From an uncultured Pelagibacteraceae bacterium (lineage in GTDB: Bacteria; Pseudomonadota; Alphaproteobacteria; Pelagibacterales; Pelagibacteraceae): a stretch of DNA of 64,000 nt. The DNA lies in contig CACKMS010000006.1 in NCBI GenBank assembly GCA_902601315.1, positions 20,802-84,801 of the forward strand, read 5' to 3'. The position numbers and the translations under genes are program-made. The notes under the pieces were generated by a model. It did no database searches. It saw nothing but the letters and a program-made list of their open reading frames with translations, and was not told the DNA's origin. Positions 37,193 to 46,646 of the stretch are shown here, in pieces (the first letter of the stretch is position 1; each line of letters starts with the position of its first letter).

Positions 37193-38053
37193 ATGCATCA
37201 TGATAAAATGTCAAATAAATTAAAACCTGGGCTATATTGTGTTGCAACACCAATCGGAAATCTTGGGGATATTACTTTTAGAGCTTTAGAGGTACTTAAA
37301 AAATGTGATTTGATTTTGTGTGAAGATACCCGTGTTTCTAAAAAGTTATTAAATCATTTTAATATAAAAAAACATGTTATTTCCTTCCATAAATTTAATG
37401 AAAGAGAAAAAATTAAAGAAATAATAGAAAATCTTAAACAAGATAAAATCATCTCTTTGATATCTGATGCTGGTACCCCTGCTATATCAGATCCTGGAAA
37501 ATTACTAATTAAAGAATGTGTGAATAATTCAATTGATATTTTTCCTGTTCCTGGTGCATCATCAGTCAGTGCAGGGATTTCCATAAGTGGTTTTTCAGAT
37601 AAATACTTATTTCTTGGTTTTTTGCCTGAAAAAAAAAAAGATCTAAATTTAAACCTTGAAAAAGCATCAAGCTATGGATGTACAGTTATATTTTTTATAT
37701 CTCCAAAAAAACTATATAAAATAGTTAAAGAATTAAGACTACATTTTCCACAAAGAGATATATTACTTTGTAGAGAAATTACAAAGTTCCATGAAGAGTA
37801 TATAAGAATTACCTCTGATAATTTGGATAATTTGAACATATCTAAAAAAGGTGAATTAACCGTAATAGTTTCTGAGAACAAAAATATTCAAAAAAAGTTA
37901 ATTGAATTAGAAGAATCAGATAAAAGAGAGATCAGAAAATTATTAAAAACCAAAACAGTTAAAAATGTAGTGAAATTAATTAGTAGTAAAAAAAATTTTC
38001 AAAAAAAAATTATATATAATTACTGCATAGAGATTAAGAATGATAAAAAATAA
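37193..38053 (+). CDS. rsmI: 16S rRNA (cytidine-1402-2'-O)-methyltransferase
   Basis: RsmI methylates the ribose of C1402 in the 16S decoding centre. The tetrapyrrole-methylase fold shows GLYCVATPIGNLGDIT near the start, LCEDTRVSKKLL, SLISDAGTPAISDPG and a VPGASSVSAGISISG segment. The 286-residue frame has an alternative ATG five codons in (37208), which fits the family start MSNKLKPGLY equally well. A yraN-type gene that often follows it is absent; the BON lipoprotein gene follows and overlaps by 14 bp. Confidence 0.95.
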   Translation: MHHDKMSNKLKPGLYCVATPIGNLGDITFRALEVLKKCDLILCEDTRVSKKLLNHFNIKKHVISFHKFNEREKIKEIIENLKQDKIISLISDAGTPAISDPGKLLIKECVNNSIDIFPVPGASSVSAGISISGFSDKYLFLGFLPEKKKDLNLNLEKASSYGCTVIFFISPKKLYKIVKELRLHFPQRDILLCREITKFHEEYIRITSDNLDNLNISKKGELTVIVSENKNIQKKLIELEESDKREIRKLLKTKTVKNVVKLISSKKNFQKKIIYNYCIEIKNDKK

Positions 38054-38633
38054 AATTTATCTTTTTATATTATTAATGATTTTAAACGGGTGTGTTGGTG
38101 CATCATCTACAGGGATCCTAGGCACTGGGGTATCAATTGCAACAGACCCGAGAACCATAGGAACTCAGATAGATGATAATATAATGCAAAAAAATCTAAG
38201 TGCTAAAATTATAAATATGGATGGAAAGTATTTTTTATCTGTTAAGCCGAAAGTTATAGATGGAAGAATTTTTATAACTGGCAAAGTCGAAACAATTGAG
38301 GAAAAATTAAAAATTACAAAATTAGCTTGGGAAATCAAAGGTGCAAGATCAGTTAAAAATGATCTTAAGATAAAAGAGGAGTTTAATTTTCAACAATCTG
38401 CAAAAGATCTTTTGATTACCTCACAATTACGTACAGCAATGATCGCTAGTAAAATTATAAAGTCTTCTAATTACAATATAGATACTCATAAAAAAAAAAT
38501 TTATATTTATGGTATTGCTGAAAGTAAAGAAGAGAGAGCAGAAGTTATCAACGAAGCGAAACAAATTCTTGATGTAGAAGATGTAATTTCAAGTATATTA
38601 CTTGTGGAAGATCTTAGAATAGTAAAAAATTAA
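38040..38633 (+). CDS. BON-domain lipoprotein (DolP/YraP-like)
   Basis: The 197-residue protein has a signal peptide with lipobox (LILNGCVGAS, Cys at about 18) and two BON domains. The first is about 45-115 (GRIFITGKVETIEEKLK) and the second about 120-195 (KIYIYGIAESKEER). Dual-BON lipoproteins such as DolP associate with the outer membrane and support its integrity and BAM function. Location beside rsmI and an LpoA-like gene mirrors the yraL-yraM-yraP cluster. It overlaps convergent maeB by 4 bp. Confidence 0.87.
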   Translation: MIKNKIYLFILLMILNGCVGASSTGILGTGVSIATDPRTIGTQIDDNIMQKNLSAKIINMDGKYFLSVKPKVIDGRIFITGKVETIEEKLKITKLAWEIKGARSVKNDLKIKEEFNFQQSAKDLLITSQLRTAMIASKIIKSSNYNIDTHKKKIYIYGIAESKEERAEVINEAKQILDVEDVISSILLVEDLRIVKN

Positions 38634-40918
38634 TTTGGTTTTTGATAATTAATTACTCCCGCGGAATACGCCGCAACAGAAGCTAAATTTAATATATCAG
38701 AAGTAGAGGATCTTAAAGGAGCAATTTCAATTGGTTGCCCCAAACCAATTAACAAAGGACCAATCACCTTAGCGCCACTCAAAGACTTCATCATTTTATG
38801 AGAAATAGTTGCACTATGTTGTCCTGGCATAATTAATATATTAGCTTTACCGACAATTTCTGAAAAAGGATAAAGATCTGCATATTCGTTATTTAAAGCT
38901 ACATCTGGCTGCATGTCTCCATCAAATTTAAAATCAACTTTTTTATTTTTTAAAATTTCAACTGCATCTCTAATGTGTTTTGTTCTACTAGTTAATGGTT
39001 GGCCAAAAGTTGAATGAGAAAGAAAGGCAACTTTAGGATCGAAACCAAAAAGTCTTACTACCCTTGCAGCTGAAATCGCTATTTCAGCCAATTGTTCCGA
39101 TGTCGGATATTCATGTACGCTAGTATCTCCAATAAACACAGTTTTCCCTTTATTTACAACCATATTTAACCCAAACATTATTTCACCAGGCCTTGGTTCA
39201 ACAACTTTTTTAATCTTTTGAAGAGACTGGGCATATCTTCTTGTATTTCCAGTTACCATTGCATCTGCATCTCCACATGCCACCATACAAGAACCCCATA
39301 TTACTCTATCATTTCTTACCAATCGATCACAATCTCTCTCTAATAAACCTTCTTCTCTTTGCAATTTTTTAAATAAAAAGTTTACATATTTTTCTCTTTT
39401 GTCTTTTTTAGTTGAATTGACAATTTCAATGTCAAAATTTTCTCCATATCCAATTTCTTTTAACCTCTCTTTGACAACTTTTTCTTTCGCAACGATGATT
39501 GGTGTTCCTAGATTACTATTTTTAAAAGCTATTGCAGCTTTAAGTGTATTTTCATCTTCCCCATCTGCAAATACAACTCTTTTTTTATTTTTTTTAATTT
39601 TTGAGTTAATTCCTTGCATAATAGTTACAGATGGATCCAATCTTTGTTTTAGTTGTTCTGAATATATATCAAAATTTTCAATATTCTTTCTTGCAACTCC
39701 ACTTGACATCGCAGCTCTTGCTACTGCAACTGGAATAACACTAATTAAACGTGGATCAAATGTAGAAGGAATAATGTATTCTTTCCCATAAGAAGGTGTT
39801 TCTCCTCCCATAGCTGCAGCCACTTCCTCAGGCACAATTTCTCTTGCAAGTTTTGCAATTGCGTCTGCTGCAGCAGTTTTCATTTCCTCATTAATTGTCT
39901 TCGCTCTCACATCTAATGCACCCCTAAATATATAAGGAAAACCTATTAAGTTGTTTACTTGGTTGGGATAATCTGATCTACCTGTAGCAATTATTGCATC
40001 ACTTCTAACTTCTTCCACTTGTTCTGGGGTAATTTCTGGATCTGGGTTAGCGCACGCAAAAATTATTGGGTTTTTTGCCATTTTTTTAACCATCTCTTTT
40101 TTAAGAGCGCCTGCAGCAGATAATCCTAAAAAAACATCGGCACTATCAATTGCGTCAGACAATGTTCTATTTTTTGTTTCAACTGCATGAGCTGATTTCC
40201 ATTGATTTAGATTATCTCTTCCTCTGTAAATTACTCCTTTTCTGTCTAACATAGTAATATTTTTTTGAGGAACACCTGAGCTTTTAAATAAATTAGCACA
40301 AGCCATAGCTGCAGCACCTGCTCCATTGATTACAATTTTAATTTTTTTTAAATTCTTTTTTGCAATGTCTACTGCATTTATTAGTGCTGCAGTTGTAATA
40401 ATTGCAGTGCCATGTTGATCATCATGAAAAACAGGAATATCTAAAATTTCTTTTAGTTTTTCTTCTATGACGAAACAGTCTGGAGCAGCAATATCTTCTA
40501 AGTTAATGCCTCCAAAACTTTTTGAAAAGTTCTTAATTGAATTTATAATTTCGTTAGTATCGTTTGAGTCTATTTCTAAATCTATAGAATCAATATCTGC
40601 AAATCTTTTAAATAAAACTGCTTTTCCCTCCATAACTGGTTTAGAAGCAACAGCTCCTAAATTACCAAGACCTAGAATTGCAGATCCATTGCTAATTACA
40701 GCAACCAAATTACCTTTAGTAGTATATTCATAGGCAAGATCAGGATTTTCTGCGATAGCTTTAACTGGAGCAGCAACACCTGGAGAGTAAGCTAGAGCCA
40801 AATCTCTTTTAGTAGTCATCGGCTTCGATGAATTTATTTCAATTTTTCCTGATTTTTCATTTGTATGAAAATCAAGAGCCTCTTTATCAGAATAATGTTC
40901 TATTTTAACTTTCTTCAT
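38630..40918 (-). CDS. maeB: NADP-dependent malic enzyme with phosphotransacetylase-like domain
   Basis: MaeB oxidatively decarboxylates malate to pyruvate. The 762-residue protein has an N-terminal malic-enzyme half with LAYSPGVAAPVKAI, FHDDQHGTAIITTAALINA and INGAGAAAMACANL. A C-terminal phosphotransacetylase-like half, about 430-760, is thought to be regulatory rather than catalytic in this family. Malic enzyme plus pyruvate,phosphate dikinase (whose regulator ppsR is in this window) would link C4 and C3 pools. Divergent from murJ with a 50 bp gap. Confidence 0.95.
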   Translation of the reverse strand: MKKVKIEHYSDKEALDFHTNEKSGKIEINSSKPMTTKRDLALAYSPGVAAPVKAIAENPDLAYEYTTKGNLVAVISNGSAILGLGNLGAVASKPVMEGKAVLFKRFADIDSIDLEIDSNDTNEIINSIKNFSKSFGGINLEDIAAPDCFVIEEKLKEILDIPVFHDDQHGTAIITTAALINAVDIAKKNLKKIKIVINGAGAAAMACANLFKSSGVPQKNITMLDRKGVIYRGRDNLNQWKSAHAVETKNRTLSDAIDSADVFLGLSAAGALKKEMVKKMAKNPIIFACANPDPEITPEQVEEVRSDAIIATGRSDYPNQVNNLIGFPYIFRGALDVRAKTINEEMKTAAADAIAKLAREIVPEEVAAAMGGETPSYGKEYIIPSTFDPRLISVIPVAVARAAMSSGVARKNIENFDIYSEQLKQRLDPSVTIMQGINSKIKKNKKRVVFADGEDENTLKAAIAFKNSNLGTPIIVAKEKVVKERLKEIGYGENFDIEIVNSTKKDKREKYVNFLFKKLQREEGLLERDCDRLVRNDRVIWGSCMVACGDADAMVTGNTRRYAQSLQKIKKVVEPRPGEIMFGLNMVVNKGKTVFIGDTSVHEYPTSEQLAEIAISAARVVRLFGFDPKVAFLSHSTFGQPLTSRTKHIRDAVEILKNKKVDFKFDGDMQPDVALNNEYADLYPFSEIVGKANILIMPGQHSATISHKMMKSLSGAKVIGPLLIGLGQPIEIAPLRSSTSDILNLASVAAYSAGVINYQKPN

Positions 40919-40968
40919 TTTGGATATTTAAATATACAATTAGATCTAAATTAAGACTAATATGATTT

Positions 40969-42498
40969 ATGAACATAATTAAGTCAACTGGCACATTTAG
41001 TTTTTTTGTTTTGATAAGTAGAGTGCTTGGTTATGTCAGAGATTTTTTTATCGCTCTTTATTTAGGTTCTGGGCCATTAGCTGATGCTTTTTTTGTAGCA
41101 TTTAGGATTCCAAACACTTTTAGAAGGTTATTTTCCGAAGGAACATTTAATGCAGCCTTTGTTCCATCTTATTCTAGCGAACTTATCAAAGGAAATGATA
41201 AAGCCAAAGAGTTCGCTAATTCAGTTTTTAATTTATTAGTTTTCTTTCTTTTAGTTACTACCATTTTAATTGAAATTTTCATGCCAGGATTTGTGAAAAT
41301 TATAGCTCCTGGTTTTAGTGATGATACAGAAAAAATGCAATTAGCAATAAATTTAACAAGACTTACTTTTCCTTTTTTACTTTTCATTTGCCTTGCTTCT
41401 TTTTTATCAGCAATTTTGAACTCTCATAACAAATTTGCAGCTGCAGCAGCTGCGCCAATAATTTTAAATATTTTATTAATTTTGTGTTTAATGTTTGCAA
41501 ATAAGTTTGGAGATACATTAGTTTATTATTTATCATACACGGTATCTATAGCTGGGTTAGTACAGTTTATATTTCTTATTTTTTTTGTAAGAAAATTTTA
41601 TTTACCTAATTTTAAATTAAAATTTAAAATTCATGAAAATATAAAAATTTTCTTTAAAAAGCTTCTACCAAGTATTTTTGCTTCAGGCGTAACTCAAATA
41701 AATATTTTAGTTGGTACTATTATTGCTTCATTCCAAGCAAGTGCAGTATCTTACTTATATTATGCAGATAGAATTTATCAGATTAATCTTGCAATAGCAG
41801 GAATAGCAATAGGTACAATCATACTTCCAAATTTAAGCAAATATGTACAGACAGAAGATAAATTAAAAATTTCAGAAATACAAAATAGGGCTTTAGAATT
41901 AAGTTTATTTCTAAGTTTACCAGCATCATTTGCATTGATTATTGCATCAGAGGAAATAACTTCCTCTTTATTTGGATATGGATCATTTGATATTGAAAGT
42001 GTAAAAAATTCAGCCAAAGCGTTATTTTATTTTTCTCTTGGCTTACCTGCATTTTCATTAATAAAGATATTCTCCAGTTTTTTGTTTGCTAGAAATGACA
42101 CCAATACTCCATTTAAAATTTCTTTGTTATCAGTAGCAATTAATATTTTTATTAGTGTTATTTTCTTTAACGAAATTGGGTTTATAATTATTCCAATTGC
42201 AACAACAATATCTTCTTGGTTAAATGGTATAATTTTGATGATTATAGTCATCAACAAAAGTTATTTTAAATTTTCAAGTAATTTCCATTTTTCGATGCTG
42301 AAAATACTTTTTTCTAATTTTATTACTTTGAGTATATTTATATATTTAATTAAGTTCTTTTCCGAATATTTGACTTATGAGAATAATTATAAATTTTTAT
42401 GCATTATTATTTTAGTAATCATAACTTTTGTAATATATATTTTAATATCTATCGTCACTAAAGCTTTCAAATTATCAGATATTAAAATAAAATATTAA
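40969..42498 (+). CDS. murJ: lipid II flippase MurJ
   Basis: MurJ flips lipid II to the periplasm for peptidoglycan assembly. The 509-residue polytopic protein has about 14 transmembrane segments. The start contains SRVLGYVRDFFIALYLG and the cytoplasmic loop FRIPNTFRRLFSEGTFNAAFVP, the most conserved MurJ signature. SYLYYADRIYQINL is the TM7 region, with conserved Asp and Arg. trpS follows after 4 bp. Confidence 0.95.
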   Translation: MNIIKSTGTFSFFVLISRVLGYVRDFFIALYLGSGPLADAFFVAFRIPNTFRRLFSEGTFNAAFVPSYSSELIKGNDKAKEFANSVFNLLVFFLLVTTILIEIFMPGFVKIIAPGFSDDTEKMQLAINLTRLTFPFLLFICLASFLSAILNSHNKFAAAAAAPIILNILLILCLMFANKFGDTLVYYLSYTVSIAGLVQFIFLIFFVRKFYLPNFKLKFKIHENIKIFFKKLLPSIFASGVTQINILVGTIIASFQASAVSYLYYADRIYQINLAIAGIAIGTIILPNLSKYVQTEDKLKISEIQNRALELSLFLSLPASFALIIASEEITSSLFGYGSFDIESVKNSAKALFYFSLGLPAFSLIKIFSSFLFARNDTNTPFKISLLSVAINIFISVIFFNEIGFIIIPIATTISSWLNGIILMIIVINKSYFKFSSNFHFSMLKILFSNFITLSIFIYLIKFFSEYLTYENNYKFLCIIILVIITFVIYILISIVTKAFKLSDIKIKY

Positions 42499-42502
42499 CT
42501 TT

Positions 42503-43504
42503 ATGGCTAAAAAAATTTTTTCAGGAGTCCAACCGACAGGAAATCTACATTTAGGAAATTATTTAGGTGCAATAAAAAATTTTGTAGAACTGCAGAATGA
42601 AAAGGATAATAATTGCATATATTGTGTTGTTGACTTGCATGCAATTACTTTGAAACAGGATCCAAAAGAACTAAAAAATAATATTAGAGAAACTGCTGCA
42701 ACATTTATTGCAAGTGGACTTAATCCAAACAAAAGCATTTTGTTCAATCAATCTTTAGTTCCCGCACACTCAGAGGGTTCTTGGATATTGAGTTGTATTG
42801 CCAGAATGGGTTGGCTTAACAGGATGACACAGTTTAAAGAAAAAGCAGGAAAAGATAAGGAGAAAGCAAGCGTAGGCCTTTACATCTATCCTATTCTTAT
42901 GGCTGCAGATATTATGTTGTATGATGCAACACATGTTCCAGTTGGCGATGATCAGAAGCAACACTTAGAACTTTGTCGCGATATAGCTCAAAAATTCAAT
43001 AATGATTATAATGTTCAAGATTTCCTAGTTCCTCCTGAACCATTAATACAAAAACAATTTTCCAGAATTATGAGCTTAAAGGATGGTTCAAAAAAAATGA
43101 GTAAATCAGAAATTTCAGATTTAAGTAGAATAAACTTAAAAGACAGTAAAGATTTAATAATTAATAAAATTAAAAAAGCAAAAACAGATCCACATCCTAT
43201 CCCTAATTTTATTGAGGAATTAGAAAACAGACCTGAGGCAGAAAATTTACTTGGAATATATTCAAGTTTAAAAAATCAAAATATAAACACCACTTTGAAA
43301 GAGTTTGGAGGCAAAAATTTCTCTGAGTTTAAAACAAGTCTTTCTGAACAATTGATTGATAAAATTTCTCCAATAGCAAATGAAATAAATAAATTATTAA
43401 ATAATGCTGATTATCTAGACAAAATTTTATTAGCTGGAGCAGAAAAAGCAAATAATATTGCTGAAAATAAAGTTAGAGAAATTAAGAAAATAATAGGTTT
43501 TTAA
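42503..43504 (+). CDS. trpS: tryptophanyl-tRNA synthetase
   Basis: TrpS charges tRNA-Trp. The class I motifs are visible: FSGVQPTGNLHLGNYLGAI near 5-23 with the HIGH-type sequence, VPVGDDQKQHLELCRDIA, and the KMSKS-type KKMSKSE near 198-204. The 333-residue length is normal. It is closely spaced with murJ; murJ-trpS adjacency is common in alphaproteobacteria. Confidence 0.97.
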   Translation: MAKKIFSGVQPTGNLHLGNYLGAIKNFVELQNEKDNNCIYCVVDLHAITLKQDPKELKNNIRETAATFIASGLNPNKSILFNQSLVPAHSEGSWILSCIARMGWLNRMTQFKEKAGKDKEKASVGLYIYPILMAADIMLYDATHVPVGDDQKQHLELCRDIAQKFNNDYNVQDFLVPPEPLIQKQFSRIMSLKDGSKKMSKSEISDLSRINLKDSKDLIINKIKKAKTDPHPIPNFIEELENRPEAENLLGIYSSLKNQNINTTLKEFGGKNFSEFKTSLSEQLIDKISPIANEINKLLNNADYLDKILLAGAEKANNIAENKVREIKKIIGF

Positions 43505-43542
43505 CTATTTAAAATGATATTTTAGTTGTTATATAAGAGTCT

Positions 43543-44085
43543 ATGTTTGTACAAACTCAAAAAACACCTAACCCTAACTCACTAAAGTTCATACCAGGAC
43601 GTCCAGTTTCAAATAATGGACCTCTCGAGATAGTTAATAAGGAAGATACAAAAAATACTTTGTTGAGAAATATTCTTTCCATAAATGGTGTAACTAGCAT
43701 TTTTTTAGGAGACGATTTTTTATCAGTTAACAAAATAAATGAAAATAATTGGGATGATATGCAGCATATAATTATATCTTATATAAATGAGTATTATGCT
43801 GAAGGAAATAAGTGTATCATTGATAAGCTAGATCAAAATGAAACTGACTATAATTTAAATGAAATAGAAAAAAAAATAATTCATATTTTGGAAACTAAAG
43901 TTAGACCTGCAGTCGCGAGAGATGGTGGTGATATTAAATTTAAAGAATTTATTGATGGTAAAGTCAAAGTTGAATTGCAAGGAAGTTGTTCAGGCTGCCC
44001 ATCTTCAACTATGACGTTAAAACAAGGGGTTCAAAATTTACTCATTCATTATATTCCTGAAGTAAAAGAAGTTTTAGCAGTTTAA
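43543..44085 (+). CDS. NifU-type Fe-S cluster scaffold protein (Nfu)
   Basis: The 180-residue protein has an N-terminal Scaffold/Nfu domain (QTQKTPNPNSLKFIPGRPV, about 1-85) and a C-terminal NifU domain with VRPAVARDGGDIKF and the cluster-binding CxxC in GSCSGCPSS. This is the mitochondrial NFU1 / alphaproteobacterial layout and delivers 4Fe-4S clusters to client enzymes. Likely clients in this window include MiaB and the Fe-S CCG protein. It follows trpS by 38 bp. Confidence 0.93.
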   Translation: MFVQTQKTPNPNSLKFIPGRPVSNNGPLEIVNKEDTKNTLLRNILSINGVTSIFLGDDFLSVNKINENNWDDMQHIIISYINEYYAEGNKCIIDKLDQNETDYNLNEIEKKIIHILETKVRPAVARDGGDIKFKEFIDGKVKVELQGSCSGCPSSTMTLKQGVQNLLIHYIPEVKEVLAV

Positions 44086-44124
44086 AATAGTAATATATTT
44101 TTATATAATCAGCCAATCTACTTT

Positions 44125-45264
44125 ATGCTAAAAAAAACAAGAAACGAGTCTATTTTTATAAAACCGAATTCAGTTAAATTTAAAAATCTTAAAAGGAAAA
44201 ATAAAAAAACGTTTTTTAAAAAAGATTATAAGAGTTTATCTAAATTTACTTTGGCAAGCGGTATGCTTATTTTATTTTTTTTTGGCTTACCTGTAATGAA
44301 TAATCTTATAGATGAAAACTTTCAAGATAATATTGAGGTATCGAACATATCAAAAAAAAATTTTGATTTAACTCTTAACAATAAAGAAATATTTAAAGTA
44401 GAAAACGTTGATGAACAAACAAGCCTGGAAAATGTATTTGATGACATAGATGTATTTAATTCTGATGAAAATAATTTAAATACTTCTAGATTAAGTGCAT
44501 CTACGATCGAGCAATTGTTTGAGGACACAAAGTATAATCTTAAAAAAGTTAAAGAGACCAAGCTAGTAAATATTGGAAATTCTATTGATCATTTGCCCAA
44601 AGAAATGAAAAAAATAGAAAATACAAAAAAAAGAAAGAATTTATTTATACAAATTGTGCTTCCATTGATAATTGAGGAGAATACAAAAATTCGTTTAGAT
44701 AGGAAAAAGCTTTTTGCTATTTTAAATAAAAATAATAATTCAAAAACAGAAAAAGAGTGGCTATCTAAAAAATTTAAGCAATATGGTGTCAAAAGTAATG
44801 ATTTTTCAACGTTAAAAATAAGAATGGACGAAATACCAGTTTCATTAGCAATTGCTCAAGCAGCAAAAGAGACCGGATGGGGAACATCAAGATTTGCCCA
44901 AGAGGGGAATGCACTTTTTGGACAATGGACTTGGTCTGGGGATGGTATCAAACCAGCTGGAGCAGACGTAGATTCAAAGCACAAGGTTGCAAAGTTTAAA
45001 GTCTTAAAGGCTTCTGTTAAGGCATATCAAAGAAATTTAAATACTCATTCGGGATATAAAGAATTTAGAAGCGAGAGAGCAATTCAAAGAGACAATGACG
45101 GAAAATTAAACAGTCTTCAGCTTGTAAATTATTTAGATAAATATGCAGAAACCGGTATCGAATACACCGAAACATTAAAAAAAATTATCCTGCAAAACTC
45201 TCTAACTGAATTTGATGATGTTAAAATTCTGCCAACAACAAAAAAATTGAAAAACTTAATTTAA
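44125..45264 (+). CDS. Bax-type glucosaminidase-domain membrane protein
   Basis: The 379-residue protein has a basic cytoplasmic N-terminus, one transmembrane segment near 40-58 (LASGMLILFFFGLPVMNNL), a Ser/Asn/Asp-rich linker, and a C-terminal endo-beta-N-acetylglucosaminidase domain like E. coli Bax. The catalytic Glu249 lies in AAKETGWGTSRF, followed by NALFGQWTWSG. It probably cleaves peptidoglycan glycan strands from the periplasmic face of the inner membrane. Its last 9 bp overlap the convergent deacetylase gene. Confidence 0.88.
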   Translation: MLKKTRNESIFIKPNSVKFKNLKRKNKKTFFKKDYKSLSKFTLASGMLILFFFGLPVMNNLIDENFQDNIEVSNISKKNFDLTLNNKEIFKVENVDEQTSLENVFDDIDVFNSDENNLNTSRLSASTIEQLFEDTKYNLKKVKETKLVNIGNSIDHLPKEMKKIENTKKRKNLFIQIVLPLIIEENTKIRLDRKKLFAILNKNNNSKTEKEWLSKKFKQYGVKSNDFSTLKIRMDEIPVSLAIAQAAKETGWGTSRFAQEGNALFGQWTWSGDGIKPAGADVDSKHKVAKFKVLKASVKAYQRNLNTHSGYKEFRSERAIQRDNDGKLNSLQLVNYLDKYAETGIEYTETLKKIILQNSLTEFDDVKILPTTKKLKNLI

Positions 45265-46311
45265 GTTTACTGAAAATTGATTTCCTAACCACCTCCAACC
45301 ATCTATATCGTTTAAGGAACAATTAATTCTTCCTCTTCTAAAATTAAATTTTTCTTTAAAGTAAATTTTAAGTTGGTTTTCTATCAAATTTATATTTGTA
45401 TTATCCCAAGAACCTCCTTCATCAGAAAAACAATTTATTTGTCCTAAATTTTTTTGCTCCTCAAAAAATTCTATAGTCATTTCAGGCGGATTATTGTTAA
45501 TAACAAGTTTATCCTCCGGAAAAAGTTTATTATACTGTAAAGGAAGAAGATTGATTAAAAACTCAAATCTTTTTAGATCACCATACTTTTCATTTATCGG
45601 AAATCTTGGTAATTCATATGGATCTTTATTAAGATCAATCACACCAGAATGTTGCCCAAATGCAAATTTAAAATTTGATGAAATGTATTTTTTTTGTTCC
45701 AAACTATATTCACCAAAAGGATATGAAAAAAATATTGGATTATAATTAAATTGGGCTTTGAAAATATCAATAGATTTATTAATATCTTTTGTGTACTTTT
45801 CAAAATCAAATTCTACCATATATTTATGAGAGTGAGAGTGATTTCCTAAATATGCAAAACTATACGACTCTACTTCTTTTAATTGGTCTATAGTCATGTA
45901 ACCTTTATTTCCTAAAGTTTCAGTTGATGTAAACAAAATAAAAGGAATTTGATTTTCTTTTAGAAAAGGCCAAGCATTTTTATAAAAAGATAAAAAAGCA
46001 TCATCTATTGTAATAAGAATTTTTTTATTAAATTTTACATTATAAAATTCTTTCTCAAAATCTTTTGGATCAAAAAATTCAAAATTATTTTTTTTTATTA
46101 TCTCCATGTGTTTTTTGAATACAGCCATCTTAATATTAGTGGATGGATACTTATTTTCTTCAAATCTATGATACATAAGCGATAAAATTCCTTTTTCATC
46201 TTTTTCATATTTTTTTTCGGTTGCATATACGTTTGTTTGAAATAAAAATAAATTTATTATGACCAATTTAGTAATTGACGCCGCAAGTGATAAAATTTTT
46301 TTTTCAATCAT
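45256..46311 (-). CDS. secreted polysaccharide deacetylase
   Basis: The protein (351 residues from the ATG at 46311) has an N-terminal signal-type segment ending NVYA and a NodB-like deacetylase domain: LSLMYHRFEE, ITIDDAFLSFY with the catalytic and metal Asp pair, GNHSHSHKYM with the metal histidines, and FFSYPFGEYS. The C-terminal 120 residues are unlike standard domains. It may deacetylate peptidoglycan or a surface polysaccharide. Its 5' end overlaps the divergent tsaB start by 53 bp. An internal TTG at 46266 would shorten this to 8 bp but leave a signal peptide with no basic residue. Confidence 0.85.
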   Translation of the reverse strand: MIEKKILSLAASITKLVIINLFLFQTNVYATEKKYEKDEKGILSLMYHRFEENKYPSTNIKMAVFKKHMEIIKKNNFEFFDPKDFEKEFYNVKFNKKILITIDDAFLSFYKNAWPFLKENQIPFILFTSTETLGNKGYMTIDQLKEVESYSFAYLGNHSHSHKYMVEFDFEKYTKDINKSIDIFKAQFNYNPIFFSYPFGEYSLEQKKYISSNFKFAFGQHSGVIDLNKDPYELPRFPINEKYGDLKRFEFLINLLPLQYNKLFPEDKLVINNNPPEMTIEFFEEQKNLGQINCFSDEGGSWDNTNINLIENQLKIYFKEKFNFRRGRINCSLNDIDGWRWLGNQFSVNLN

Positions 46312-46639
46312 CAAAGATGGTAAATCTTATACTACCGAGCATTCAAACAGTAGAGAAAATTTTGATAAAATAGTATCTCTATTAAATAAATTCTTGAGTG
46401 AAAAAAGTACAAATATCAATCAAATTAAAAAAATATATATAAATAAGGGACCAGGAAAATTTTCAAGTTTAAGAACTTCAATTTCAATAGCTAAAGCCTT
46501 ATCATTTGCTAATAAAATTGAATTAGTGGGATTTACTTCAATGGATATAAAAAACATAAATGACTATAAAAATTTAATAGAATTAGATAACGAAGATAAG
46601 CTAACAAAAGATTTGATAAATCCAATTTATTCGAGTTAA
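46259..46639 (+). CDS. tsaB: short TsaB-like tRNA threonylcarbamoyladenosine protein
   Basis: TsaB partners TsaD in making t6A37 of tRNAs. The 126-residue protein matches only the N-terminal half of TsaB: the first strand LVIDAASDKIFFSII, the KIYINKGPGKFSSLRTSISI motif (GPG at 64-66) and AKALSFANKIELVGFTSMD. Typical TsaB has about 210-230 residues, so the C-terminal ASKHA lobe is missing. fur begins 7 bp after the stop, so there is no remnant. The gene order tsaB-fur-miaB is alphaproteobacterial, but the rimI usually next to tsaB is absent. Confidence 0.8.
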   Translation: MTNLVIDAASDKIFFSIIKDGKSYTTEHSNSRENFDKIVSLLNKFLSEKSTNINQIKKIYINKGPGKFSSLRTSISIAKALSFANKIELVGFTSMDIKNINDYKNLIELDNEDKLTKDLINPIYSS

Positions 46640-46646
46640 ATAAGGT

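Noticed and set aside
39399..39791. 130-codon open frame opposite maeB
   Set aside because: Hydrophobic, low-complexity translation lying wholly within the conserved malic enzyme gene.
46640..46646. Frameshifted remainder of tsaB
   Set aside because: Only 7 bp separate the stop from fur, so there is no room for a lost C-terminal half.
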